In this document: positions 27,540-35,754 of the stretch, piece by piece
Position numbering within the stretch: position 1 is the stretch's first letter
Layout of the letters: every line of letters starts with the position of its first letter
DNA from: Desulfocapsa sp.
GTDB lineage: Bacteria; Desulfobacterota; Desulfobulbia; Desulfobulbales; Desulfocapsaceae
Length of the DNA: 40,000 nt
NCBI GenBank assembly: GCA_013792135.1
Contig: VMSP01000101.1
Span: 1 to 40,000 of the forward strand
Reading direction: 5' to 3'
The notes under the pieces: model-generated
Seen by the model: the letters and a program-made list of their open reading frames with translations, nothing else
Told to the model about the DNA's origin: nothing
Databases searched by the model: none
Position numbers and translations under genes: made by a program

Positions 27540-29708
27540 ATGACTGAACAGGAAAAATCTAATAATCCAGAAGAATGGCATATCATGGATGACAGTGACA
27601 GTCATGATGATCCCCTTCTTGACTGCCTCGAAATTCTGGCCAGAATGCATGACCGTCCTATCTCCAGGACGGTATTACGTGCCGGACTTCCCCTTGTTCA
27701 TAATAGGCTGACAGTCGAGCTGGTCTCTCGGGCTGCGCGTCGAGCCGGCCTGTCCTCACGCATTCTCAAACGCTCTCTTGATGAGTTTAATACGCATGAA
27801 TTACCCGCCATATTGTTGCTGGAAAATCGACGTGCCTGCGTAGCAATTAAAGCAGACTCAAGCGATGGCACTCTGGAAGTAATATGGCCGGAAAGCCAGG
27901 GGAGCCAGATTGTATCCTGCCAAGAACTGGCTGGCACATACACGGGATATTCAATTTTTATCAAACCCAAGTATCGTATTGACGATCGTGGGATGAGTCA
28001 ACCAGCGGATCGGTCGAAAAACTGGTTCTGGGGTACAGTTCTAACTTCATGGCGTATTTACAGAGATGTTATTATCGCCTCCTTTCTCATTAATATTTTT
28101 GCCCTCGCCACCCCGTTTTTCTTAATCAATGCCTATGATAGAATAATTCCCAATTTAGCCTTTGAAACATTGTGGGTCCTTTCCGCCGGAGTTGTAATTA
28201 TTTATTTTTTTGAGCTTGTCCTGCGAGGATTGCGCGGATATTTTATTGATGTAGCTGGGAAAAAATCTAACCTTGTTCTGTCGTCAATCCTTTTGGAAAA
28301 AGTCTTTGGTCTTCGTCTGGAGGCTCGCCCAAAGTCCGTTGGTTCATTTGCCAAACAACTTCAACAGTTTGAGAGTATACGGGATTTTATTACATCCTTT
28401 TCCATTACCGCCTTGGTAGATCTTCCTTTTGCCTTACTCGCACTCTTTGCCCTCTGGTATATTGGTGGGAGGCTGGTGTTGATTAGTGTTGTATGTATTG
28501 TGCTTATTCTCATCTATGCATTTATTATCCAGAGCCCTTTGAAAAAGTCCGTGGGTAAAGCCCACAATGCAGAGGCCCAAAAAAATGCCATACTCGTAGA
28601 GGGACTGTCAGGTATTGAAACCATAAAAATACTAGGGGCTGAAAGTAAGATCCAGCGGGCTTGGGAAGATTCGGTAAGTTTTATTGCCACCTGGAGTGCG
28701 CGTACCCGATTCCTCTCCTCGTCAGTTGGACATGTTGCCCATTTCCTGCAGAATCTCTCTTTCGTTGCGATAATTATCTTCAGTGTTTACATGATCTCTT
28801 GGGGTAAAATGACCGGTGGAGGGCTGTTCGCCTGCATATTTCTCACTCGGCGTGCCACCGCGCCAATGACACAGGTAGTGAGCCTGATGACTCGTTTTCA
28901 TCAAGCCAGAAATTCTCTGCAGACCTTGAATAAAATAATGGAACTCCCCTCTGAGCGTCCTGCAGAAAAAGTGTTCTTGCACCGGACGAATTTCAAGGGG
29001 GCGTTAACCCTTGAGAATCTTTCCTTTACCTATCCAGGCAACTCAACTGAAGTGCTAAGGAATATTAATCTGCAGATCAACCCTGGTGAAAAAGTAGGAA
29101 TTATCGGCCCTATTGGTTCCGGTAAGACAACCCTTGGCAAACTCATTCTTGGACTCTACCAGCCAACCAAAGGAATGGTTGCGATGGATGGTACCGATAT
29201 TCGACAGATTGATCCAGCTGAATTGCGGAATTTTATCGGCTATGTTCCACAGGATGTAGTCCTTTTTCAGGGCAGTGTCCGGGATAATATTGTTCTCGGT
29301 ACCAGCGATATTGATGACTCAACGGTCCTGCGTGCTGCCAAGATAGCCGGTGTGAGCCGTTTTGTAGAAAAGAATTCAAAGGGTTACGATATGCCGGTGG
29401 AGGAACAGGGGCGCAATCTTTCTGGAGGTCAAAGGCAAACTATAGCCATAGCCAGGGCGATTCTTCTTGATCCTCCTGTTTTGGTCATGGATGAACCAAC
29501 CAGTTCGATGGATAACAGAAGTGAGTCAATGATACGGGATAATATGTTGAAAATCCTGCATAATAAAACGACAATCATTATAACGCATCGAATATCATTA
29601 TTGGAAATCGTTGATAGAATTGTGGTTATCAGCAATGAAACAATTGTGGCCGATGGAACCAAACAGCATATTCTGGAAGCTTTGAAGAATGGTCATCTGT
29701 CGATATGA
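27540..29708 (+). CDS. Type I secretion ABC exporter with C39-like domain (LapB/RtxB type)
   Basis: The 722-residue protein has three parts. An N-terminal C39-peptidase-like domain (about 25-140) starts DPLLDCLEILARMHDRPIS. A six-helix exporter domain (about 165-430) follows, and a C-terminal ATPase (about 485-722) has Walker A GPIGSGKTT (near 525), signature NLSGGQRQTIAIARAIL, Walker B VLVMDEPTSSMD and H-loop ITHR. The QxxxDCG/ACL active-site pattern of true C39 peptidases is missing, so the N-domain is a non-catalytic substrate-binding version, as in RTX/adhesin exporters. The next gene, a HlyD-type adaptor, overlaps by 4 bp (ATGA). No TolC-like outer-membrane gene or RTX substrate is visible in the window. 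Confidence 0.93.
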   Translation: MTEQEKSNNPEEWHIMDDSDSHDDPLLDCLEILARMHDRPISRTVLRAGLPLVHNRLTVELVSRAARRAGLSSRILKRSLDEFNTHELPAILLLENRRACVAIKADSSDGTLEVIWPESQGSQIVSCQELAGTYTGYSIFIKPKYRIDDRGMSQPADRSKNWFWGTVLTSWRIYRDVIIASFLINIFALATPFFLINAYDRIIPNLAFETLWVLSAGVVIIYFFELVLRGLRGYFIDVAGKKSNLVLSSILLEKVFGLRLEARPKSVGSFAKQLQQFESIRDFITSFSITALVDLPFALLALFALWYIGGRLVLISVVCIVLILIYAFIIQSPLKKSVGKAHNAEAQKNAILVEGLSGIETIKILGAESKIQRAWEDSVSFIATWSARTRFLSSSVGHVAHFLQNLSFVAIIIFSVYMISWGKMTGGGLFACIFLTRRATAPMTQVVSLMTRFHQARNSLQTLNKIMELPSERPAEKVFLHRTNFKGALTLENLSFTYPGNSTEVLRNINLQINPGEKVGIIGPIGSGKTTLGKLILGLYQPTKGMVAMDGTDIRQIDPAELRNFIGYVPQDVVLFQGSVRDNIVLGTSDIDDSTVLRAAKIAGVSRFVEKNSKGYDMPVEEQGRNLSGGQRQTIAIARAILLDPPVLVMDEPTSSMDNRSESMIRDNMLKILHNKTTIIITHRISLLEIVDRIVVISNETIVADGTKQHILEALKNGHLSI

Positions 29709-31120
29709 AACAAGATCCTGAGATCAAAAAAAGTCTGCAGACTCCTAATAATAATGGGTCGACTGCTCGTTCCTTGGACACGCAGAAGAAGAAAGGCCTC
29801 TTTTTTCAACAGACCACTGATGTGGATTTAATTACGGATATTCGTGTCTCGCTCCTGGCTCAGTCTCCACGAGGTGGCAGTATTCTTCTCTGGATTATAC
29901 TCATCGTATTTTTTTGTGCTCTTGTCTGGGCTTATGTGGCGGAAGTGGAGGAAGTGACCAGAGCAAATGGAAAGGTTGTGCCTTCTCGGCAACTACAGAT
30001 TGTACAGAATCTCGAAGGGGGAATTCTCTCAGAGGTTCTGGTGAATATCGGTGATGTGGTAAAAAAAGGTCAGCTTTTGCTCCGTATTGATGAAAAACGA
30101 TTCTCAGGTCCGTACCGGGAAAGTCGATTCAATTATCTTGCACTCAAAGCTCAAGTTGCACGATTACAGTCAGAGACATACAACACGCCCTTTGTGCTGC
30201 CGGACGAAGTGATGGCTGAAAATCCTGAGGTAGGTAATCGGGAAAAAGAGTTGTTTGAGTCTAGAAAGAAGGAACTTGCGCAAACGCTAGGGGTGCTGGA
30301 GGAACAAAGTCTGCAGCGCAGACAGGAAATTACTGAACTTGAGGCCAAGATCGCAGAACTGTCACGGACGCACTATCTGCTCCAAAAAGAGATTAATATG
30401 ACTCAACCTTTGGTAAAAGGTGGGGCGGTTTCGGAGGTTGAATTCCTGCGCCTGCAGCGTCAGAACAGTGAGATGCAGGGAGACATCACGGCTTCACGGC
30501 TCGCTCTTCCCCGAGCAAAGTCCAGACTTCTGGAGGCGCAGAAAGGAATAACTGAAGCAAAACTCAAGTTCTCCAATACTGCCAAGAAGGAACTCAATGA
30601 TGCTTATGCAAAACTTGAGGGACTTTCGGCTACCACCGTTGCCTTGGCCGACCGTCTGGACAGGACGGCAGTACTCTCGCCTGTTCGGGGAATAGTGAAT
30701 CAAATTTTTATCAACACTGTTGGTGGCGTCATTCAACCGGGCATGAACTTAATTGAAATTGTTCCACTGGAAGATACTCTTCTGGTTGAGGCGAAAGTCA
30801 AACCCTCAGATATCGCCTTTCTCAGTCCTAACTTGAAGGCCACTGTAAAGTTCACGGCCTATGATTTCACTCTTTATGGCGGGCTGGAAGCGAAAGTTGA
30901 GCATATCAGTGCCGACAGTATCGTCGATAAGCAGGGAGACAGCTATTATCTGGTCAATGTTCGTACAACTAAAAATTATCTTGGAACTAAAAATTCCCCC
31001 TTACCCATTATTCCGGGCATGGTAGCCTCTGTCGATATCTTGACCGGAAAAAAGCGCGTTCTTACCTACCTGATGAAACCCATTTTTCGTGCTCAAAGTT
31101 TAGCTTTACGTGAGAGGTAG
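29705..31120 (+). CDS. Type I secretion periplasmic adaptor, HlyD family
   Basis: The 471-residue membrane-fusion protein has a cytoplasmic N-tail and a transmembrane helix at about 60-80 (GGSILLWIILIVFFCALVWAY). A lipoyl/barrel-sandwich half follows (VQNLEGGILSEVLVNIGDVVKKGQLLLRID), then a long periplasmic coiled coil (about 165-320). The second half-lipoyl segment and beta-barrel come next (RTAVLSPVRGIVNQIFINTVGGVIQPG and onward). This is the standard HlyD/LapC order and length. It is translationally coupled to the ABC exporter and should bridge it to an outer-membrane channel encoded elsewhere. Confidence 0.94.
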   Translation: MKQDPEIKKSLQTPNNNGSTARSLDTQKKKGLFFQQTTDVDLITDIRVSLLAQSPRGGSILLWIILIVFFCALVWAYVAEVEEVTRANGKVVPSRQLQIVQNLEGGILSEVLVNIGDVVKKGQLLLRIDEKRFSGPYRESRFNYLALKAQVARLQSETYNTPFVLPDEVMAENPEVGNREKELFESRKKELAQTLGVLEEQSLQRRQEITELEAKIAELSRTHYLLQKEINMTQPLVKGGAVSEVEFLRLQRQNSEMQGDITASRLALPRAKSRLLEAQKGITEAKLKFSNTAKKELNDAYAKLEGLSATTVALADRLDRTAVLSPVRGIVNQIFINTVGGVIQPGMNLIEIVPLEDTLLVEAKVKPSDIAFLSPNLKATVKFTAYDFTLYGGLEAKVEHISADSIVDKQGDSYYLVNVRTTKNYLGTKNSPLPIIPGMVASVDILTGKKRVLTYLMKPIFRAQSLALRER

Positions 31121-31123
31121 TTT

Positions 31124-31732
31124 ATGACAATCGTGGTTAGTAGTGCAAACGCATCAACCCGAGAACGGTGGAAACAGATTTTGCAGGATGATCATCAGTT
31201 ACTTGAGGTTACAAACGTTGCGGAATTGAAAAACATTATTAAACATCAAGAGATAGGGCTCATACTTCTTCATCGCTCTATGGTAGACATGAAGCTCATT
31301 TCAAGCATAACGGAATCGCGATGTTTTGTCCTCTCCGATATCCCGGATGATAATGAAGCGATCATGTTGCTCAGGCACGGAGCTGTTGGTTATGCGAACA
31401 CTTACATTTCTGCAGTGCGTCTTCGAGAGGCTGTCAATATTGCCATCAGCGGAAAGGTCTGGGTCGGGCAGAAACTGATGCAGAAAATTATCCGTGGAAG
31501 CAGTCACCCTATTGACAAAAAAAGAACGGAAACCCCTCCTGAACATAGACTCTCGGATCGTGAATGGGAAGTTGCTTTGTTGGTCAGCAAAGGTAACTCA
31601 AATCTGGAAATCGCCGCTGAGTTGAATATTTCTGAGAGAACAGTGAAAGCACATATCAGCTCTATTTTTAAGAAAACGAATACCGAAAGCAGATTACAGC
31701 TGGCACTGTATGTCAAGGCACTGACAGCATGA
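31124..31732 (+). CDS. LuxR-type regulator with degenerate receiver domain
   Basis: The 202-residue protein has a NarL/LuxR helix-turn-helix at about 140-200 (LSDREWEVALLVSKGNSNLEIAAELNISERTVKAHISSIF). The N-terminal half has the shape of a receiver but lacks its chemistry. The acidic pair at the first strand reads SSANAS, the phospho-acceptor position in ILLHRSMVDM has no Asp at the strand end, and the conserved Lys of the last strand is replaced in GYANTYISAV. It is therefore probably not controlled by phosphorylation. It starts 3 bp after the HlyD gene and is likely co-transcribed, perhaps autoregulating the secretion operon. Confidence 0.85.
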   Translation: MTIVVSSANASTRERWKQILQDDHQLLEVTNVAELKNIIKHQEIGLILLHRSMVDMKLISSITESRCFVLSDIPDDNEAIMLLRHGAVGYANTYISAVRLREAVNIAISGKVWVGQKLMQKIIRGSSHPIDKKRTETPPEHRLSDREWEVALLVSKGNSNLEIAAELNISERTVKAHISSIFKKTNTESRLQLALYVKALTA

Positions 31733-31814
31733 GCAGTCGTGCCAAAATAGCCGTATCATCGATATTGTAACGGCTTCTGATAAAAGATAAACTCTCTTTA
31801 ATCGCCGGGTATCC

Positions 31815-34169
31815 ATGGGAATTACTACTTACCTCTTTCACAAATCGAATGGTTTGGAAAAACAAAAATTCGATATGTTTTTCCTTGATATGGGAGAAAA
31901 TATTCACTTCCATTACCGGGATTTTAGAATTGAGCTTTCTGTCGGCGAATTCAAGGAACTGGCAGAGCTTTTTAAACTCTACTCCCAGGATGTCCTCGGA
32001 GAGATTCAGGCAGGATATAAAGACGGAGTTTTGGCGAATACAAACGAGGTTGGTACGCTCAAGACATTCTGGGACAAGGAGAAAAAACTTACCTTTCCTG
32101 TGAAGTATAATGAACAACAGCTGGCTATTGAAGAGACCAAAGATGGTTATCATCTTCATATCAGAAACTATAAAATTCTCCTGCGGAAGGAATCCTTTAC
32201 TCTCCTCGTAAAGGCTATTGCTTCGATCTTACCATTGCTGGAAAGTAATGACCTGAAACGGGATCCTGTTCAGTTGTTGAAAGAAAACGAATTGGGTACA
32301 AAACTCATTTCACGATTGCAAGCAGAAGGACATGAGGAAATCGTAATTGAGGTTGATAAAACCTTCCGTAACAAGGCGGGTCAGGTGCTTAAGGCACTTG
32401 GCTATATCCTTGGAGTGGTAGAGGATAGTAAGGTTATTTATACCAAAGATTGTTCAACTGTTTTTCTTGTACCTCCCGGACACGCCTTACAAACAGCCGA
32501 TATCATCAGCATTGATACGTCGTTGGACCTTCCTCTTTTTCTTGTCAGGTACGGACATGATCTTGATGCCACGGACCTCAATCAGCTTAAACTTAAGATT
32601 CTCTTACTTTTGAAAATGGCTGTGCAGGGCACCATTGTACCGTTCCGTCTGCAGGATCTATATATCAACAGAAGGTCTCTCAATCCAGCTGTCGATTTGT
32701 TTTGTCGCCTTGGAGATATTGATCCCAAACAGGAAATTGATTCATTCAATAAATTGCTCGGCCAAAACAAATTATTCATGGTCAAACCAGACAAGAAAAT
32801 TTTTTCCCCCGAGAAGCAGGATCAGGTTCAGGATGCATTTTTTGATTTTGTCATGCAAAAGCTCGCCCCTCATGACTGTGTCCGAAAAATATATATCCTG
32901 GGTTCGTCTACGAATCGCCGATCCGGGTGTTACAAGGTTCCGTTTGTCCATTTTGATTGGGCAAAGATTAACTCGGATTTTGACATCTATATTGAACTGG
33001 ATCCGGATTATGAGAATGTTCTTCCGGAAGAATGGGAGAAGAAGTTCTATTGGGATCGTGCTGGTTGTGATTATTACCACTTTGGTGATCTCGGCGATGG
33101 CATGGCATCTGATTTTGCCAGGCAATACCCTGGTATCCGCTTTTATGACCATCTTATTGAAGGCTATCTGTTTCATCCATTGACAGGAAACAAAACCAAA
33201 AAGGATAAATGGTTCAGTGAAATAAATGCTCGTTGTATTTTTTCACGGGACAAGATTGCCGAATGGGTGAGTCAGAATTATGAAATCACAGTTCGTGATA
33301 CTGAACGATTTAACGTGGCATCATTCAACAAGGTCTACCATGTTTTTTCTCAACCGGAAGAATATGTGCTGAAAGTATACGATTCCAAATATCTGACCCA
33401 AAAAAACCAAAAGAAAATTGTATATGAGATTGGTCTTTTGGATTCTTTAAAAGATTCTGGCCTGGAAGTTGCGCTTCCTTTGAAAAATAAAGCAGGGAAA
33501 TATATCAGCCAAAAAGATAAGGAGCAGGCAGTGCTCTTTACTTTTGTTCCAGGTAAATATGTGGCGAAACCGACTTTGGAAGAGAATATGCTTGCTGGGA
33601 CTTTGTTGGCGCGTTTCCATAATGAGGCGAAGCGTTATAAAACAAAGTATGTGAATTTGTACAGCAACAAACAACTTCTCTTTTACTGGCTGGAGGCCTG
33701 GCAGGAATACCATGATCAGGGGGGAATCGTAGGAACTGACATCTCTCTGGATATCCCGTACTACACTATACGTCTACGAGATTTCAAGGCTTTCCCTACC
33801 CACTGTCATGGCGATTTATCCGTTATTAATTATCTTTTTCACGACGGGCAATGCTGGCTTATCGATTTTCAGAGTGTTGGATACGGGCCAGCGTTAATCG
33901 ACTTGGCAAACGGGATGGTCGAATTTTCAGCTCAGAAAAGGGAATTCCATGTGGAAAACATGGAAGCATTCAGGCAGGGATATGAAAGTATCAGGAAGTT
34001 ATCAGGTGCAGAGTGCGACAATCTCAGAGATCTCCTGATAATTCAAATTGCTGTCAGGCAGGCTAAGCTGCTCCGGCTCCATTACGGCGGATTTGGCTAT
34101 GAGCTGAAAGAAGACAGAATTTTGGGTTTACAAGTTGGTCTTGAAAAACTCATTTCGCTTTCAATCTGA
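31815..34169 (+). CDS. Multidomain protein: nucleotidyltransferase-like and aminoglycoside-phosphotransferase-like kinase
   Basis: The 784-residue protein is unrecognised as a whole. An internal repeat is visible near the N-terminus: NIHFHYRDFRIELSVGEFKELA at about 29-50 resembles GYHLHIRNYKILLRKESFTLLV at about 111-132. The middle region (about 355-400) has ILGSSTNRR followed by NSDFDIYIELD, a Gly-Ser ... Asp-x-Asp arrangement like nucleotidyltransferases. The C-terminal 280 residues resemble the APH kinase fold: a Val/Lys-containing first strand pair, HGDLSVIN at 665-672 (catalytic Asp and metal-binding Asn) and IDFQSVGYGP at 683-692 (second metal Asp). Substrates are unknown. It follows the regulator by 82 bp, on the same strand as the secretion operon. 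Confidence 0.7.
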   Translation: MGITTYLFHKSNGLEKQKFDMFFLDMGENIHFHYRDFRIELSVGEFKELAELFKLYSQDVLGEIQAGYKDGVLANTNEVGTLKTFWDKEKKLTFPVKYNEQQLAIEETKDGYHLHIRNYKILLRKESFTLLVKAIASILPLLESNDLKRDPVQLLKENELGTKLISRLQAEGHEEIVIEVDKTFRNKAGQVLKALGYILGVVEDSKVIYTKDCSTVFLVPPGHALQTADIISIDTSLDLPLFLVRYGHDLDATDLNQLKLKILLLLKMAVQGTIVPFRLQDLYINRRSLNPAVDLFCRLGDIDPKQEIDSFNKLLGQNKLFMVKPDKKIFSPEKQDQVQDAFFDFVMQKLAPHDCVRKIYILGSSTNRRSGCYKVPFVHFDWAKINSDFDIYIELDPDYENVLPEEWEKKFYWDRAGCDYYHFGDLGDGMASDFARQYPGIRFYDHLIEGYLFHPLTGNKTKKDKWFSEINARCIFSRDKIAEWVSQNYEITVRDTERFNVASFNKVYHVFSQPEEYVLKVYDSKYLTQKNQKKIVYEIGLLDSLKDSGLEVALPLKNKAGKYISQKDKEQAVLFTFVPGKYVAKPTLEENMLAGTLLARFHNEAKRYKTKYVNLYSNKQLLFYWLEAWQEYHDQGGIVGTDISLDIPYYTIRLRDFKAFPTHCHGDLSVINYLFHDGQCWLIDFQSVGYGPALIDLANGMVEFSAQKREFHVENMEAFRQGYESIRKLSGAECDNLRDLLIIQIAVRQAKLLRLHYGGFGYELKEDRILGLQVGLEKLISLSI

Positions 34170-34209
34170 AAATACCATAAAATCGGTCAGAAGTGACTTC
34201 TGCTTCCTT

Positions 34210-34617
34210 TTAAAAGAAAAATTCACCAACATCTCTCACCCCCTTTGTCTCATGCCCAGAACTCCCGATATCTTTAAGTGGTAATTGTAAAAAATACCAG
34301 TGTTCGTTCCGGTCTTTAATGATTTCCGTAAAATACGGCTTCTCTATCAATCCAAGAGCCTGCTTAAATTCTTCCACATTAACAAAACGAGTTTGATACC
34401 CGGTTAATTTATTGTCAGTTACTATTGGATTTATGGGTATCGCACAGGAAATCTTTCATTTTTTGTAAAGGATAGTCATACCCTTTTTCTTCCAGCAGAT
34501 TTTCACCTCCCTTTTTTTGTATAGCGCCTGATAATTTTCTCCGAAACTGGTATCATCAACCAAATGGTAAAAAATTATTTTTTTCAGATGATAAGTGAAT
34601 TGTTCTGTTATTACCGA
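34210..34617 (-). pseudogene. Decayed ORF in three frames, family unrecognised
   Basis: Minus-strand translation gives three consecutive coherent stretches that join with single frame changes. The first, just after a stop, reads VITEQFTYHLKKIIFYHL and VDDTSFGENYQALYKK. A shift at the A7 run (34512-34518) leads into GGENLLEEKGYDYPLQKMKD. A second shift near 34440 leads into TDNKLTGYQTRFVNVEEF and EHWYFLQLPLKDIG, ending in a stop at 34210-34212. Restoring one A in the run gives ALYKKKGGENLLEEKG without interruption. The stretches have natural protein composition but match no family known to me. The 5' end is undefined. The flanks of the 510-bp space between the convergent genes contain nothing else I recognise. 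Confidence 0.5.
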
Positions 34618-34679
34618 CTAATTTTCTTTTTCACGCTCTGCTGTGCATCTGCTGATCTAAATCTTCTGTATGCAAGGCA

Positions 34680-35675
34680 TCAACAAAGATGGTTGAGATC
34701 TTCGACTTCGAAAAGATCACTTGCCAGAGTAACAATCCAGCGCTTATGACATCCAAATTTGGCACGCGTTGATGTTACAAATTTATACCCAACTTCCTCT
34801 ACTGCTCTTTTAGCCAACTCAACTGTCGTACCAAAATAGGGTATTTTTAGATCCTTGTATTCGGGAAGCTTATCTGCCAAACGTCGGACCGATCCTGCAC
34901 TATAGTAAATTTCGCCATCATCCTGAGCATCCTTTAAATTTTCGTTCAAATACAACAACTTTTTTTGCAACAACAAAACATCACTATCGGAAGATGACAA
35001 ATCCTTAATACTTTTCTGTATAATTTTTTTTTCCTCCCTCATTTGATGAAATCTTCTTTGTATTGATGAAAAATCTTCATTGGTAGGCTGGGAAAGAAAA
35101 AGCGAAGACGAAGCCATTTTAAATGCATTAAGCATGTTTTTCCTATTATTCCGGCCAAGAACATGACATGTAACAGCAATCGATATAATAAAATCCACAT
35201 GCCAATTAAGGGCATTCAAGCTATTAAATATATCTATATCCGCGCAAAAAAGACAAACCTCAACATTTCTTTTACCTATTATATAATTATCAGGGTCTTC
35301 TCCGATTTTGCATAACTTACCTACTCCATTATCTGACTTTACCTTGTAACCGGACTGATTGCATTTTTCTCTATATACACTTAATGCAGATTGAGACGGA
35401 TCAATACCAATCACTTTTAAAATATAATCCTCACTCAGCACTTCTTGCGCAATCTCTTCGTATAATGGGTGCAGTCGACCATCCCCACACCCATAATCTA
35501 TAAGTGTAATTATTTTTTTATCTGCGTTAGTGCTTAACTTGCGTTTTTGTATTGAATACAACATATTTCTAATATGTGATGATTCATCATCAGAAATACA
35601 CGTTAAATTATATGCATCCTTCTCGTACCTTTTATCATAGAAATCAGTTAGCATTGATTGTTCAAGTTTAGTCAT
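34680..35675 (-). CDS. SAM-dependent methyltransferase-like protein with coiled coil
   Basis: The 331-residue protein has a class I methyltransferase signature at about 57-66 (TLIDYGCGDG, motif I) and an acidic strand VIGIDPS at about 88-94 (motif II). A later strand-loop VDFIISIAVTCHVLG occupies the motif IV position. A polar, probably coiled-coil insert lies at about 205-250, and the C-terminal part (YFGTTVELAKRAVEEVGYKF) resembles the last strands of the fold. The substrate is unknown. AAGG lies 8 nt before the ATG. It lies downstream of the MurF-like gene on the minus strand (79-bp gap) and could share its transcript. Base composition is notably AT-rich against the left half of the window. 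Confidence 0.75.
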   Translation of the reverse strand: MTKLEQSMLTDFYDKRYEKDAYNLTCISDDESSHIRNMLYSIQKRKLSTNADKKIITLIDYGCGDGRLHPLYEEIAQEVLSEDYILKVIGIDPSQSALSVYREKCNQSGYKVKSDNGVGKLCKIGEDPDNYIIGKRNVEVCLFCADIDIFNSLNALNWHVDFIISIAVTCHVLGRNNRKNMLNAFKMASSSLFLSQPTNEDFSSIQRRFHQMREEKKIIQKSIKDLSSSDSDVLLLQKKLLYLNENLKDAQDDGEIYYSAGSVRRLADKLPEYKDLKIPYFGTTVELAKRAVEEVGYKFVTSTRAKFGCHKRWIVTLASDLFEVEDLNHLC

Positions 35676-35754
35676 TATTGGACCTTCTTTATGCTTTTTA
35701 GTGATAAGAAGCTACTCGCAATGGTTTTTTGTCTTGACTCAGGGGGCCGCCACT

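Noticed and set aside
34564-34749. 61-residue plus-strand ORF
   Set aside because: It overlaps the 3' end of the methyltransferase gene in antisense, has no RBS, and coincides with the remnant on the other strand.
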